Shown here: piece by piece, positions 28,423 through 38,320 of the stretch
How the letters are laid out: each line of letters opens with the position of its first letter
Numbering within the stretch: the first letter of the stretch is position 1
Assembly (NCBI GenBank): GCA_023412195.1
Contig: JAEYNZ010000029.1
Coordinates: 62,001 to 126,000 of the forward strand
Source: Bacteroidota bacterium
Lineage (GTDB): Bacteria > Bacteroidota > Bacteroidia > Bacteroidales > Prolixibacteraceae
Reading direction: 5' to 3'
Length of the DNA stretch: 64,000 nt
Position numbers and translations under genes: made by a program
The notes under the pieces: generated by a model
Databases searched by the model: none
The model's input: only the letters and a program-made list of their open reading frames with translations
What the model was told of the DNA's origin: nothing

Positions 28423-29163
28423 TTAAGTTTTTGTAAAGTACTCTTTCCCTGCATTGCAGATCGGGCACCGATAATCTTCGGGTAAGTCAGCAAACGGAGT
28501 ACCGGGTGGAATGTCTGCGGTTGGATCTCCATCTTCGGGATTATATTGGTACCCGCAAACGGTGCAGGTATAAATATCCATATTTGCTTCTTCCTTTTGT
28601 ACCTCTTCAGTTACGGAATCCTGTTGCTTATCTGCATCTTCTTCCTGTTTCAGCCTTTTTTTGTCAATATAGGTAGGTGAATTTTTTGGCGAAAGCATTT
28701 TATATTTCTCCCTGTACCATGCATATGTCAGTGGCTCTTCATCAGAAACAATGCCACTTTCCTGCACTTCACCCACAATGAGGATATGTGATCCAAGGTC
28801 AAGGCTGGAGGTAACCTTACAATCAAACCATGCAACAGTTGAATCCAAAACTACGGGAGCCCCTGTTGCTGCAGTAGTGGTGTTTATGTTCTGAAACTTG
28901 TTGATCTCTTCGCCCGACATAAATCCGAATGTTCCAATAAGCGATGTACTGGCATTTTTTGCCAGAACAGAAACTGTAAAGATTTTGCTCTCAAGGATTT
29001 TATCAGTCGTAATATTTTTTTTACTGCAGCTGATGGCTAATTGGGAAGGTTCAGAAGTAACCTGGAAAACCGTATTCCCAATATATCCGTAATTACTGTC
29101 TCCTGTACGTGTAGTAACCAGGTACAATCCGTATGAAAGTTTATGGAATGCCTTGTATTTCAT
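28423..29163 (-). CDS. Flavin reductase-rubredoxin fusion (high-molecular-weight rubredoxin type)
   Basis: The 246-residue protein joins an FMN-binding flavin reductase-like domain (residues 1-155; [21 protein letters not shown]) through a charged linker rich in Glu, Lys and Gln (about 165-195) to a C-terminal rubredoxin (195-243) with CTVCGY and CPICNAG, the four iron ligands. Fusions of this kind pass electrons from NAD(P)H to flavodiiron proteins and help to remove oxygen or NO in anaerobes; that role is known for related proteins and inferred here. A -7 motif lies about 105 bases upstream. Confidence 0.88.
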   Translation of the reverse strand: MKYKAFHKLSYGLYLVTTRTGDSNYGYIGNTVFQVTSEPSQLAISCSKKNITTDKILESKIFTVSVLAKNASTSLIGTFGFMSGEEINKFQNINTTTAATGAPVVLDSTVAWFDCKVTSSLDLGSHILIVGEVQESGIVSDEEPLTYAWYREKYKMLSPKNSPTYIDKKRLKQEEDADKQQDSVTEEVQKEEANMDIYTCTVCGYQYNPEDGDPTADIPPGTPFADLPEDYRCPICNAGKEYFTKT

Positions 29164-29524
29164 CTGTGATTAATTAATTTTTAGGTGGCCGGAAAGAACG
29201 AGCCTGATAATTTTCTTCTGTCTTTCGACTACTGAACCATGCTCATTTTACAAACCTGGTTTTGTTCCAAAAATATGAAGTTTTTTCGTGAATTGCATAC
29301 CCTTAATTTGATTAAAATGAACATTTTCTTTTTGAACTGTAGTTGATCAGGGATGAATTTTCCATAAGACTGTTCAGGTCAGTTGAATGGCCATCATGAA
29401 ACATTTGATTAACCGGATTATGATTTATTTATGCAAAATTGTTTCAAAACGAGATCAAATTTCAAAAATATTCCTAATTTGGTACGTTTTTATTAAATGG
29501 ACGATCAACTTAATTTAACCGGAA
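29164..29524. other. Intergenic region between the rubredoxin fusion and the NtrC-type gene
   Basis: The minus strand at 29275-29268 reads TATTTTTG, a possible -7 box for the rubredoxin-fusion gene. For the plus-strand regulator only a TTTG near 29480 is seen. No gene or clear hairpin is visible in the rest. Confidence 0.4.
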
Positions 29525-30892
29525 ATGACCAATCCAAGGAATCATCTTGCCTACAAGGTTTTCATTGTAGAAGATAATAAACTTTATTCCCAGGTATTAA
29601 AAAAGCAGCTTATTGACAATCATTATCAGGTGAAGGTTTTTTATAACGGGCGGGATTGCATTGCAAGCCTTGAAGAACAACCTGATGTAATAACACTCGA
29701 CTACACACTTCCTGATATGACAGGCCATGAGGTGCTTAAGGAAATCCAGAAAAAATCACCCAATTCTCATGTGATAATTATATCAGCACAGGAGAGTATC
29801 AGCACTGCCATCGACCTGATGAAGGATGGTGCCTACGATTATATTATGAAGGCCCCGGATACGAGGGAAAAACTTACGAACATTATTAAAAACATTTATG
29901 ATTCCGATCAGCTTAAACAGGAAAATTCCCGGTTAAAAGATGCTGTCAGGGAGCATTTCAGTTTCAGGAAACTGATCAAAGGCAACAGCAGGGAAATAGA
30001 TCATGTTTTTGGCCTCATGGAGAAAGCTGTTCAGACAAATATTTCTGTATCCATCAGTGGTGAAACAGGAACAGGTAAGGAACTTGTTGCAAAGGGAATT
30101 CATTATAATTCAGCCCGCAGTTCAAAACCATTTATTGCGGTAAACGTTTCTGCCATACCAGAAGGACTGGTGGAAAGTGAATTGTTCGGCCATGAAAAAG
30201 GAGCTTTCACAGGTGCTGATTTTAGAAAGCCCGGAAAGTTTGAACAGGCAAATCATGGTACTTTGTTTCTTGATGAAATTGCCGATCTCGACCTGAATAT
30301 ACAGGCAAAGCTACTCCGTGTAATCCAGGAACGTGAACTTGTAAGGCTGGGAGGAACTGAAACCATTACGCTCGATGTTAGAATACTCACAGCTACACAT
30401 AAAAATCTTGCAACCCTGGTTAATGAGGGAAAGTTCAGGCAGGACCTGTACTACAGGCTGCTCGGCCTCCCCATAGAATTGCCTCCTTTGCGGCAGCGTG
30501 GAAACGATATTATTCTTCTTGCAAAACATTTTGTCAATGAGTTCTGCAAGGAAAACAACATGAATCCCAAAAATATTACTGATGAGGCAAAACAACTGCT
30601 CAGAACATATCATTATCCTGGGAACATCCGCGAACTGAAGGCTGTAATGGAACTTGCCTGCGTTATGACAAACGGAGATAAAATCAAGCCAACGCATCTG
30701 AATATGAGTGTGGATGAAAATGTACAGAACCTGCTATCCATGGAAAAATCTTTGGAGGAATATAACTTTGATATCATCAAGCACTTCCTGAATAAATATA
30801 ATCAAAACGTAAGACTTGTTGCGAAAAAACTGGGTATAGGAAAATCAACAATTTACAGACTGCTGCAAAAAAAGGAATTCACACTCAATTAG
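29525..30892 (+). CDS. Sigma-54-dependent response regulator (NtrC family)
   Basis: The 455-residue protein has a receiver domain (residues 10-125; acidic pair E16-D17, phosphorylated D59 in TLDYTLPDM), an AAA+ sigma-54 activator domain (about 150-385; Walker A GETGTGKE, the GAFTGA loop, Walker B GTLFLDEIADLD) and a Fis-type helix-turn-helix (410-455; RLVAKKLGIGKSTIYRLL). It activates sigma-54 promoters once phosphorylated. No sensor kinase is adjacent, so its partner is encoded elsewhere. A terminator follows at 31001. Confidence 0.93.
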   Translation: MTNPRNHLAYKVFIVEDNKLYSQVLKKQLIDNHYQVKVFYNGRDCIASLEEQPDVITLDYTLPDMTGHEVLKEIQKKSPNSHVIIISAQESISTAIDLMKDGAYDYIMKAPDTREKLTNIIKNIYDSDQLKQENSRLKDAVREHFSFRKLIKGNSREIDHVFGLMEKAVQTNISVSISGETGTGKELVAKGIHYNSARSSKPFIAVNVSAIPEGLVESELFGHEKGAFTGADFRKPGKFEQANHGTLFLDEIADLDLNIQAKLLRVIQERELVRLGGTETITLDVRILTATHKNLATLVNEGKFRQDLYYRLLGLPIELPPLRQRGNDIILLAKHFVNEFCKENNMNPKNITDEAKQLLRTYHYPGNIRELKAVMELACVMTNGDKIKPTHLNMSVDENVQNLLSMEKSLEEYNFDIIKHFLNKYNQNVRLVAKKLGIGKSTIYRLLQKKEFTLN

Positions 30893-31542
30893 TTATTGAG
30901 CAATTTTAACTTAATAGAAGCTAAAGTAGCAGATAAATAAAATATTGTTAACTTTACAAGGCAATACGTTCTGTATTGCTTGTGTGTTTGGGGGTTAATT
31001 AAAGGGTGGCTGAAGAGCTGCCCTTTTTTAGTAAGGCTCTTTATCCCCTTCATATATTAAAGTTGGTTACCATAAACTGATGCCTGGTTTTTCAAATGTT
31101 TCCTGTTAAAACCCAATGTCTTGCTTCCGTATTTCTGAATCTTTTGCATATTATTCAATCATCATTCTAAATGGATATTATGTCTATACCAGGTACAGTA
31201 ATAATTGAATTTAATCTGGACCATGTATAGGCATGGTATCTTCCAGGTGTAATGTTAATTTATTCAGGAGCAGATTAAAAATGTGAATATTTTCTGCATC
31301 TGCTGATACTTTTTAAATAGGGATCGGCTAACATAAAAGTGAAGGAATCCGTCATTTTAAATGGTTCGATAACGAATCTGACTGCTATAAAAATACTTCC
31401 AGAAAATTGGATACCGTTGGAATCATACAGATGGGTGAATAAATTCATTTTTTTACCTGGGGTCGAATTAAATTTTTAAATACAGATAATTCATTTTTGT
31501 TAAGTATTTTCGTAACCGTCAAAACAAAACTGGAATATTCCG
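30893..31542. other. 650-base intergenic region without a gene
   Basis: It holds a hairpin GCAATAC/GTATTGC (30961-30979), the terminator at 31001-31029 and a hairpin ACCATG/CATGGT (31220-31237). Between these I see no open frame with coding features and no tRNA. A promoter for the histidine kinase should lie near its right end, but no clean motif is visible. Confidence 0.5.
31001..31029 (+). terminator. Terminator downstream of the NtrC-type regulator
   Basis: AAAGGGTGGC pairs with GCTGCCCTTT (two G-T pairs) around TGAAGA, and the right arm runs into six T. Confidence 0.75.
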
Positions 31543-32328
31543 ATGGGAGAAAGTACTGAAATTGTTCTTGTTTATTTTGTCGGCACCTTTGGCATGGCCA
31601 TTCTTGCCGGGGCTATTTTTCTCTTTTTTACCACCTACCAGAAACGACTCCTGAAAAAGGAGCTGGAGATAAACAAGATCAAAACGCGGCAGCAGGAGGA
31701 GATTCTTCAAAATACGGTGCTTTCACAGGAAAAAGAGAGAAAACGTATTGCCCAGGATTTACATGATGAAGTAGGAGCCATGCTTTCAGTGGTTAAACTG
31801 AACATTGCCATGGTTGAAAGAAAGTCTGATACCACGGCATCGAAAGAGATTGCCAGTGAAACAAAGTCGTATCTGGATGAGGTTATTCTGCAGGTCAGAA
31901 GGATTTCAAGAGCGTTGCTTCCTCCTTCCCTTGAGAAACTTGGATTACCTGCCGCAGTTGAAGAACTCGTAAATTGGGTAAACAAAGGCGACCAGGTGGA
32001 GGTTGTAATATGGAAAACGGATCATGAGTATCGTTTTGATGGTAAGAAAGAAATGGCCATTTTCAGAATTATACAGGAATTGCTTAATAATGCCCTTAAA
32101 CATGCACAGGCAAGCCGCATTGATATCAAATTGAGGTTTAGCCCTGCGGGACTTGCTGTTTCAGTCAGTGATAATGGAGTGGGTTTTAATTTGCAGGACA
32201 ATGGTAAAGCCGGACTGGGTTTAAAGAACCTTGAAAGCCGGGCCCAGATACTTAATGCACGGATTAAACTCCGCTCCGCACCCGGAAAGGGTACTTCAGC
32301 AGTAATTTTCCTAAAATCGTTAAATTAA
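31543..32328 (+). CDS. Sensor histidine kinase (NarX/LytS-like HisKA_3 type)
   Basis: The 261-residue kinase has one N-terminal membrane segment (about 8-30), a coiled linker, the HisKA_3 phosphoacceptor box (ERKRIAQDLHDEVGAMLS, H74) and a C-terminal HATPase domain with ELLNNALKHA (N box), DNGVGF (G1) and GLGLKNLESRA (G2). There is no periplasmic sensor domain, so the signal must come from the membrane, a partner protein or the linker. The response regulator gene follows after 6 bases, which makes the two a cognate pair. Confidence 0.92.
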   Translation: MGESTEIVLVYFVGTFGMAILAGAIFLFFTTYQKRLLKKELEINKIKTRQQEEILQNTVLSQEKERKRIAQDLHDEVGAMLSVVKLNIAMVERKSDTTASKEIASETKSYLDEVILQVRRISRALLPPSLEKLGLPAAVEELVNWVNKGDQVEVVIWKTDHEYRFDGKKEMAIFRIIQELLNNALKHAQASRIDIKLRFSPAGLAVSVSDNGVGFNLQDNGKAGLGLKNLESRAQILNARIKLRSAPGKGTSAVIFLKSLN

Positions 32329-32334
32329 AGTGAA

Positions 32335-32988
32335 ATGAATAATTCCACTAACATTGTTATTGCCGATGATCACAAATTATTTAGAAAAGGGATTAAGGCT
32401 CTGTTGGAGGATTTCAGTTTTGTGAACAAAGTATATGAAGCAGAAAATGGTGTGGAACTTCTGGATCTTCTGAAAGAAACCAGGCCAAGGCCGGATGTTG
32501 TTCTTCTGGATATTCAAATGCCGGTAATGGATGGGATTGAAGCACATCAGCAGATCAGGAAAAAATATCCGCAGCAGAAAGTTCTGATTATTACAATGGA
32601 AGCTGATGAGCAGATCATGCTTCACCTGATTTCAGAAGGAGTGAACGGTTACCTGATGAAGAATGCCGATCCTGAAGAACTGGAAGAAGCAATAAAGCTT
32701 GTATTGAAAAATGATTTTTACTTTCCAAAGGAAATCTCTCAGTTGCTGCTCAAGAACGTTAAACACAGGCAGACAAGGGTGCAACAGTTACCTGATTTGA
32801 CTGACAGGGAGATGGAAGTGCTCAACCTGATTTGTAAAGAATATACAGGTTTGGAAATTGCGGAGAAACTTGAAATAAGTTCACGCACCGTAGAAGGGTT
32901 CAGAAGGAAGTTGCTTGAAAAAACCAATTGTAAAAACAGTGCCGGACTGGTAGTATATGCGATAAAGAACAAGCTGGTTTTTATATAA
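32335..32988 (+). CDS. NarL/FixJ-family response regulator
   Basis: The 217-residue regulator has a receiver domain (acidic D11-D12, phosphorylated D59 in VVLLDIQMPVMDG, conserved Lys in YLMKNADP) and a LuxR-type DNA-binding domain (LTDREMEVLNLICKEYTGLEIAEKL in pieces, about 152-212). It is the cognate partner of the kinase just upstream. Target genes are unknown. The stop codon is followed within seven bases by a hairpin. Confidence 0.93.
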   Translation: MNNSTNIVIADDHKLFRKGIKALLEDFSFVNKVYEAENGVELLDLLKETRPRPDVVLLDIQMPVMDGIEAHQQIRKKYPQQKVLIITMEADEQIMLHLISEGVNGYLMKNADPEELEEAIKLVLKNDFYFPKEISQLLLKNVKHRQTRVQQLPDLTDREMEVLNLICKEYTGLEIAEKLEISSRTVEGFRRKLLEKTNCKNSAGLVVYAIKNKLVFI

Positions 32989-32994
32989 AAAAAA

Positions 32995-33014
32995 GGGGTT
33001 CTGTAAAGAACCCC
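32995..33014 (-). terminator. Hairpin behind the response regulator gene
   Basis: GGGGTTCT pairs perfectly with AGAACCCC around GTAA. The flanking eight-A run lies on the left, so the T-run is on the minus strand; for plus-strand transcripts it is a stem without a T-tract. Confidence 0.6.
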
Positions 33015-33325
33015 CAAGGTTTGAATTTTCAGCCTGTATTTCAGCAGCATTTCAAAGGTGGAGAGAACGTGCTTCTGGAAGAGTTCATGCTGCTGATATG
33101 CTGGAAAGGCCGATCCCCGTGTGTCTAAGTATCCCGGAATAATGAATGGGGTAATATTTTTTGTCAGTATCCTGCATTTTCAATTATCTTTTTTCTTTTC
33201 TTCTTTTACAAATATCTGCAATAAAATATTTGTTTGAAAGAGTGTTTTTACCTGTATAAAAAACGTAAAAACACCTATAACGACATACGTATTTTTACCT
33301 ATTCCAATTGCGTAATTTTACGCAT

Positions 33326-33356
33326 AAAAAAAGCTGTCCCGGAAAGGACAGCTTTT
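33326..33356 (-). terminator. Terminator of ppdK
   Basis: AAAAGCTGTCC (33329-33339) pairs with GGACAGCTTTT (33346-33356), and the A-run at 33326 gives a T-run on the minus strand. It lies 23 bases behind the ppdK stop. Confidence 0.87.
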
Positions 33357-33379
33357 ATATAAGACTGATATTTACCCGA

Positions 33380-36082
33380 TTATTTAATGTTAGCCTGGGC
33401 AGCAGCAACACGTGCAATTGGTACACGGTATGGTGAACAACTTACGTAGTCCATTCCAACGCTGTCGCAGAATTTTACTGAAGAAGGTTCTCCGCCGTGT
33501 TCACCGCAGATACCAACTTTCAGGTCAGGTTTTGAACTTCTTCCTTTCTCAACACCCATCCTTACAAGTTGTCCTACGCCTTCCTGATCCAGGATCTGGA
33601 ACGGGTCGTTTTTCAGAATTCCTTTTTCAATATATACAGGCAGGAATTTGCCGGCATCATCACGGGAATATCCGAAGGTCATCTGGGTAAGGTCGTTGGT
33701 TCCGAAAGAGAAAAATTCAGCAACTTCGGCAACTTTATCAGCAGTAAGTGCGGCACGCGGAACTTCAATCATCGTTCCTACCAGGTAATCAACTTCAGTA
33801 CCTTTTTCTTCAAACACTTTTTTAGCTGTTTCGTTGATGATGTCAGCCTGAAGTTTATATTCCTTCAGCGTACCAATCAGTGGGACCATGATTTCAGGAC
33901 GTGCATCCACACCTTTTTGTTTCAGGTTTACAGCGGCTTCAATAATTGCACGGGCCTGCATTTCTGTAATTTCAGGATAGGTATTTCCTAAACGGCAACC
34001 TCTGTGGCCAAGCATTGGGTTAAACTCATGCAGGTCGTCAACAAGAGCTTTTACCTCCTGTGCAGAGATTCCCATTTCATTGGCCATTTCCTGCTGGTTG
34101 GCTTCTTCGTGCGGAACAAATTCATGTAATGGTGGGTCAAGAAGGCGGATGGTAACACCATAACCTGCCATTGCTTCCAGGATTCCTTCGAAATCGGCCC
34201 TTTGATAAGGCAGCAGTTTCTCAAGAGCCTTACGACGTTCATTTTCTGTTTTTGAAAGAATCATTTCACGCATGGCTTTGATTCTTTCACCTTCGAAGAA
34301 CATGTGTTCTGTACGGCACAGACCAATTCCCTCTGCACCAAATTTACGTGCTATTTGTGCATCGTTGGGTGTGTCAGCATTGGTACGGACTTTCATGCGG
34401 GCGAATTTTTCTGCCAGGTTCATGATTTTGGCAAAGTCGCCGCTCATTTCCGGATTTTTGGTGGTGATTTTACCTTCATACACTTTTCCGGTAGAGCCAT
34501 CGAGAGAAATCCAGTCGCCTTCTTTGAATTCTTTCCCTTCGATGGTCATGACGCGGGTTTTGTAATTGATTTTTACAGCACCTGCGCCTGAAACACAACA
34601 TTTACCCATTCCACGGGCAACAACAGCAGCATGAGAAGTCATACCACCACGTGCAGTCAGGATGCCTCTTGCAATGTGCATACCTTCGAGATCTTCCGGC
34701 GATGTTTCAACACGTACAAGTATGGAAGCAGGATAATTGGCAGCCTCGTCGGCAAAAAATACAACCTGTCCGGTGGCAGCACCAGGTGATGCCGGCAAGC
34801 CTTTGGCAAGAAGTTTTGCTGATTTAAGTGCTGAAGGTTCAAATATCGGGTGAAGCAGTTCATCCAGTTTGTTGGCATCAATCCGGTTCAGAGCTGTTTT
34901 TTCATCGATAGAACCTGACTCAAGAAGGTCGACAGCAATTTTTACCATGGCTGCACCTGTGCGTTTGCCATTACGGGTTTGCAGCAACCACAATTTGCCT
35001 TCCTGGATAGTAAATTCGATGTCCTGCATATCTTTATAATGATCTTCAAGCTTCTGTTGGGTTTCAACCAGCTGCCTGTATATTTCGGGCATTGCTTCTT
35101 CCAGAGAAGGATAGTTTGCAGCTCTGTCTTCTTCACTGACTCCCTGCAATTCAGCCCATTTTCTTGATCCTGCGAGGGTGACATCCTGTGGTGTACGAAT
35201 ACCGGCAACAACATCTTCACCTTGTGCATCGATCAGATATTCACCGTTAAAAATGTCTTCACCGGTAGCGGCATCACGTGTAAAGGCAACTCCAGTTCCT
35301 GAAGATTTTCCCATATTTCCGAAAACCATTGCCTGTACGTTGACTGCTGTTCCCCATTCATCAGGAATTTGCTCCATGCGGCGGTAATAGGTAGCTCTTG
35401 GATTATTCCAGCTGTTAAATACAGCAGCAATTGAACCCCATAGTTGTTCCCATGGGTCGGTGGGGAAATCTTTGCCTGTAACTTTTTTAACGGCAGCTTT
35501 AAAACGTCTTACAAGTTCCTGAAGGTCTTCGGTAGTGAATTCGGTATCAAGCTGGATTCCTTTTTCCTGTTTTAACTCATCAATGATTTCTTCAAAAGGA
35601 TCATGCTCTTCCTTGCTGGCAGGTTTCATATCCATAACCACATCACCGTACATTTGCACGAAACGCCTGTATGAGTCCCATGCAAATCGTGGATTGCCTG
35701 ATTTTTTTGAAATTCCTTCAACGGCATCATCATTCATACCAAGATTAAGCACAGTATCCATCATACCTGGCATGGATGCCCGGGCACCTGAACGTACGGA
35801 CATAAGACAAGGATTGTCTTTATCACCAAATGTAGTGCCGGTAAGTTCTTCAACCAATGCTACTGCTTTTTCTACTTCAGGTTTAATCAAATCAAAGGTC
35901 TTTTGCTGACCCTGTTCATTGTACATGGTACAGACTTCGGTAGTAATGGTAAATCCCGGAGGAACCGGTACCCCGATCAAATTCATCTCAGCAAGGTTTG
36001 CACCTTTGCCACCCAAAAGGTTTTTCATGTCAGCTTTACCTTCAGCTTTTCCTGCTCCAAAGGTATATACATGTTTTGCCAT
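33380..36082 (-). CDS. ppdK: Pyruvate, phosphate dikinase
   Basis: The 900-residue enzyme interconverts pyruvate, ATP and phosphate with phosphoenolpyruvate, AMP and diphosphate. Visible parts: the ATP-grasp start ([26 protein letters not shown]), the central phosphohistidine domain with [18 protein letters not shown] (His about 455) and the PEP/pyruvate barrel with [20 protein letters not shown] and GICGEHGG holding the catalytic Cys. The length is typical for bacterial PPDK. In anaerobic Bacteroidota it can run in the glycolytic direction and spare ATP. A -7 box lies about 210 bases upstream, so the mRNA leader may be long. Confidence 0.96.
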   Translation of the reverse strand: MAKHVYTFGAGKAEGKADMKNLLGGKGANLAEMNLIGVPVPPGFTITTEVCTMYNEQGQQKTFDLIKPEVEKAVALVEELTGTTFGDKDNPCLMSVRSGARASMPGMMDTVLNLGMNDDAVEGISKKSGNPRFAWDSYRRFVQMYGDVVMDMKPASKEEHDPFEEIIDELKQEKGIQLDTEFTTEDLQELVRRFKAAVKKVTGKDFPTDPWEQLWGSIAAVFNSWNNPRATYYRRMEQIPDEWGTAVNVQAMVFGNMGKSSGTGVAFTRDAATGEDIFNGEYLIDAQGEDVVAGIRTPQDVTLAGSRKWAELQGVSEEDRAANYPSLEEAMPEIYRQLVETQQKLEDHYKDMQDIEFTIQEGKLWLLQTRNGKRTGAAMVKIAVDLLESGSIDEKTALNRIDANKLDELLHPIFEPSALKSAKLLAKGLPASPGAATGQVVFFADEAANYPASILVRVETSPEDLEGMHIARGILTARGGMTSHAAVVARGMGKCCVSGAGAVKINYKTRVMTIEGKEFKEGDWISLDGSTGKVYEGKITTKNPEMSGDFAKIMNLAEKFARMKVRTNADTPNDAQIARKFGAEGIGLCRTEHMFFEGERIKAMREMILSKTENERRKALEKLLPYQRADFEGILEAMAGYGVTIRLLDPPLHEFVPHEEANQQEMANEMGISAQEVKALVDDLHEFNPMLGHRGCRLGNTYPEITEMQARAIIEAAVNLKQKGVDARPEIMVPLIGTLKEYKLQADIINETAKKVFEEKGTEVDYLVGTMIEVPRAALTADKVAEVAEFFSFGTNDLTQMTFGYSRDDAGKFLPVYIEKGILKNDPFQILDQEGVGQLVRMGVEKGRSSKPDLKVGICGEHGGEPSSVKFCDSVGMDYVSCSPYRVPIARVAAAQANIK

Positions 36083-36641
36083 AAATAGTAATTTATAATT
36101 GTTAAGAAAAAATTTTAAAAACAGGTGCGCTAAGGTAATGCTATTTTTTCATTCCTGAAACTAATCCTATGTACCATACCGTTTTAAACAAAGTCCAATC
36201 CATCAAAATCAGCTTGTTACATATAGGGATGTATATTAAGAAATTGTAAAAAACAACATGATCCTGAAGTACCGGATTTGAATTTTGGGCAAATATACAA
36301 AATAATAAATCAGCTGAGGTATCAGGTGGTAGTGCAGATCTTTTTGAATATGAATGGTTAACAATTATTAACTTCATTTTTACCAGTCATGTAATACACT
36401 GCCAAAACAGAATCGAATGTTTAAGTTTCAGGATGGTCAGCCTCAAGAAACAAGTCCCTTATAAAATATGGTTACAGTCAGGTTTAAAATAATATAGGAA
36501 ATTCTAAACCAGATTCTGTTATACGACCCCCTAAAACCCCCGAAACGGTACTTTAAAACAGTACAAGTATGGCAGGATGCTGCTGAAGAGCGTCTTACCC
36601 CTTCCTCGGGGGCTTTTAATTAACCATTATACTGACTTTAG
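36083..36641. other. Intergenic region with ppdK leader and promoter
   Basis: It holds the ppdK promoter motif (36290-36297) and a leader of about 200 bases. A 78-codon frame at 36141-36377 on the minus strand has no family features and overlaps the promoter, so I do not call it. CCCC/GGGG repeats near 36525-36612 form an imperfect, long-range inverted repeat. Confidence 0.4.
36290..36297 (-). promoter_or_regulatory. -7 promoter element of ppdK
   Basis: The minus strand reads TATATTTG. No proper -33 TTTG is seen at the usual spacing. The predicted start leaves about 200 bases of leader. Confidence 0.45.
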
Positions 36642-37574
36642 TTACTCTTCATTTTTTACAGAAGCATCTTTAATAGACAATTGCAGGGGATTTATTTCCT
36701 CTCCCCAGTAAACAGTGGTATGCGGGAATGGAATTTCTATATTGTTTTTATCGAAGGCGATTTTCAAACGCCTGCGATACTCACGTCCTACAGCCCATTG
36801 CTGGATGGGTTTGGTTTTAAAACGTGCTTTAATGATCAGGGCACTGTCGTCAAATCTATCAATTCCGAAAATTTCGAGTGGCTCAAGAATGCTGGCACTG
36901 AAAAGTTCATCATTTTGCAGATCAGCTCCAACTTCCCTCATTACTCTCATCACATTGTCAACATCTTCCTTATAGGAAATCCTATGATCAAAAACCATTG
37001 CCGACCATTCTTTCGTCATGTTTGCCAATGTGTTTATTTTTCCATTTTGGAATATGTGAACAACTCCTGCAAAATCACGAAGTGTGATGGTCCTGAGTTC
37101 TACTTTTTCAACCGAACCGCCTGTGCCGTTTATAATAGCAACATCACCGGCCCTGACCTGATCTTCAAGTAAAATAAAGAAGCCGGAAAGGAAATCCCTT
37201 ACCAGTTCCTGGGCCCCGAAACCTACTGCCAGACCTACAATCCCTGCGCTTGCCAGAATGGGGGCAATTTCAACCCCAAACTTTTTTAAAGCGATCATAA
37301 TAAAAACTGACCACAATATAATAGATGCTATGCCGCTGACAATCCCAATTAATGTTTTTATACGTTTTTCTATTTCGGGCAGATTTTCCTTTTCGTTTTT
37401 TTCTGCTCTGTGAATGAGAGTCTTTTTAAGTTTGTTCAGGATAAATGATATGATCCGGAATGCAACAAACAGGACTATTATGATGATGATTAAGCCAGGC
37501 AATTCTGTAATAACCCACTTTTGTCCGCTTGCATAAAGATCTTTCCAAAAGTCGGATGTAATAACTTCTTCCAT
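36642..37574 (-). CDS. Small-conductance mechanosensitive channel (MscS family)
   Basis: The 310-residue membrane protein has hydrophobic segments at about 20-45, 75-95 and 105-130; the last is the Ala/Gly-rich pore helix (IVGLAVGFGAQELVRDFLSGFFILLEDQVRAGD in pieces), the hallmark of MscS. A beta domain and a C-terminal alpha/beta domain follow (to about residue 290). It opens when membrane tension rises and releases osmolytes. It stands alone. A role as an ion-specific YbdG/YnaI-like channel cannot be told apart from general MscS. Confidence 0.9.
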   Translation of the reverse strand: MEEVITSDFWKDLYASGQKWVITELPGLIIIIIVLFVAFRIISFILNKLKKTLIHRAEKNEKENLPEIEKRIKTLIGIVSGIASIILWSVFIMIALKKFGVEIAPILASAGIVGLAVGFGAQELVRDFLSGFFILLEDQVRAGDVAIINGTGGSVEKVELRTITLRDFAGVVHIFQNGKINTLANMTKEWSAMVFDHRISYKEDVDNVMRVMREVGADLQNDELFSASILEPLEIFGIDRFDDSALIIKARFKTKPIQQWAVGREYRRRLKIAFDKNNIEIPFPHTTVYWGEEINPLQLSIKDASVKNEE

Positions 37575-37804
37575 ATTATTTGATTTTTTATTTATGTGTT
37601 AAAAATTTTTTTTGACCAGATGCAATTGCTGTATGTGGGTTAAAATTAATTCTTTTATTTTTTCTCAACTTAAAAATTATGGCCGAATTCATGATGGGTT
37701 AATCAGATTTAATCATTAAGAGATACCATCGTTGGAAATGAGCTGATGATGTGGTTAAACTTTTTTGTGTTCGACCTGTCTATAAAAAAGATTGGTCTGA
37801 TATT

Positions 37805-38224
37805 ATGAAGAAAACATCAGCTTTTACTTTGTTCCTGAACTGGCTTAAGTCTACAGAAATGTTTACCCGGCCTTCACGTCAGGTGCCTGGCAGATGGCAG
37901 TTATACGAATTTTACCATGAACCGGAGGGCCAGTTAATTCATGTTAAAGAGGAAGCGTTGAAGGTTGATCATGTTGGTTGGGAGATTGCAATAAGCCGTG
38001 ATGGACAATTTACACAGGAATCAAATGTTCCGGTTAAAATTTTTAACGGAATAAAAAATTGCAAATGGTCGGTTTCAGCAAATTATTTAAAACTCTTCCA
38101 TCCGGTGAATACCGGAGAATATGAAGAGGTTCAGTTTGCAGTGGTTAAGGGAAACCTCCGGTTATTAAAAAAAGAGTCAAATGGGGCAATCAGATTTTTT
38201 TGCTTTTTCAGAAGAGTAGAATAA
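37805..38224 (+). CDS. Hypothetical lipocalin-like protein
   Basis: I do not recognise the family with certainty. The 139-residue protein contains beta-rich segments (GRWQLYEFYHEPEGQLIHV, VGWEIAISRDGQFTQ, NCKWSVSANYLKLF) reminiscent of small lipocalin-like domains of Bacteroidota that start with a GxW motif. It has no signal peptide. The frame can be extended to a GTG at 37751, but the ATG at 37805 gives a more ordinary start (MKKTSAFTLFLNW). It lies just upstream of a lipocalin-like lipoprotein gene on the same strand, possibly related. Confidence 0.5.
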   Translation: MKKTSAFTLFLNWLKSTEMFTRPSRQVPGRWQLYEFYHEPEGQLIHVKEEALKVDHVGWEIAISRDGQFTQESNVPVKIFNGIKNCKWSVSANYLKLFHPVNTGEYEEVQFAVVKGNLRLLKKESNGAIRFFCFFRRVE

Positions 38225-38284
38225 TTTGAAAAAAAGGTGCTTGCAGAAGATTCTAAAACCTACATTTCGATATTGAATTTCTTT

Positions 38285-38292
38285 TAACTTTG
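38285..38292 (+). promoter_or_regulatory. -7 promoter element of the lipocalin-like lipoprotein gene
   Basis: TAACTTTG matches TAnnTTTG, 28 bases before the ATG. TTTC at 38265 is a weak -33 candidate. Confidence 0.5.
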
Positions 38293-38320
38293 CCAGTAAC
38301 CATACTGAAAATTAAAATTC

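Larger units (their letters stand above)
32989..33379. other. Intergenic region with several hairpins between convergent units
   Basis: Four hairpins lie here: 32995-33014, 33242-33274 (GTGTTTTTAC/GTAAAAACAC), 33310-33323 (GCGTAA/TTACGC) and 33329-33356. The outer two are terminators; the inner two have no assigned function. No gene is visible. Confidence 0.5.

Noticed and set aside
33569..33991. A 140-codon open frame antisense to ppdK
   Set aside because: The sense strand encodes conserved PPDK barrel residues through this stretch, and the antisense product is Phe-rich and featureless.
36141..36377. A 78-codon open frame on the minus strand upstream of ppdK
   Set aside because: It overlaps the ppdK promoter motif and leader, has no recognisable domain, signal peptide or ribosome site, and its composition looks like intergenic sequence.
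36525..36612. CCCC/GGGG repeats behind the MscS gene as a terminator
   Set aside because: The pairs are about 70 bases apart or end without a T-run on the strand needed, so a terminator cannot be supported.
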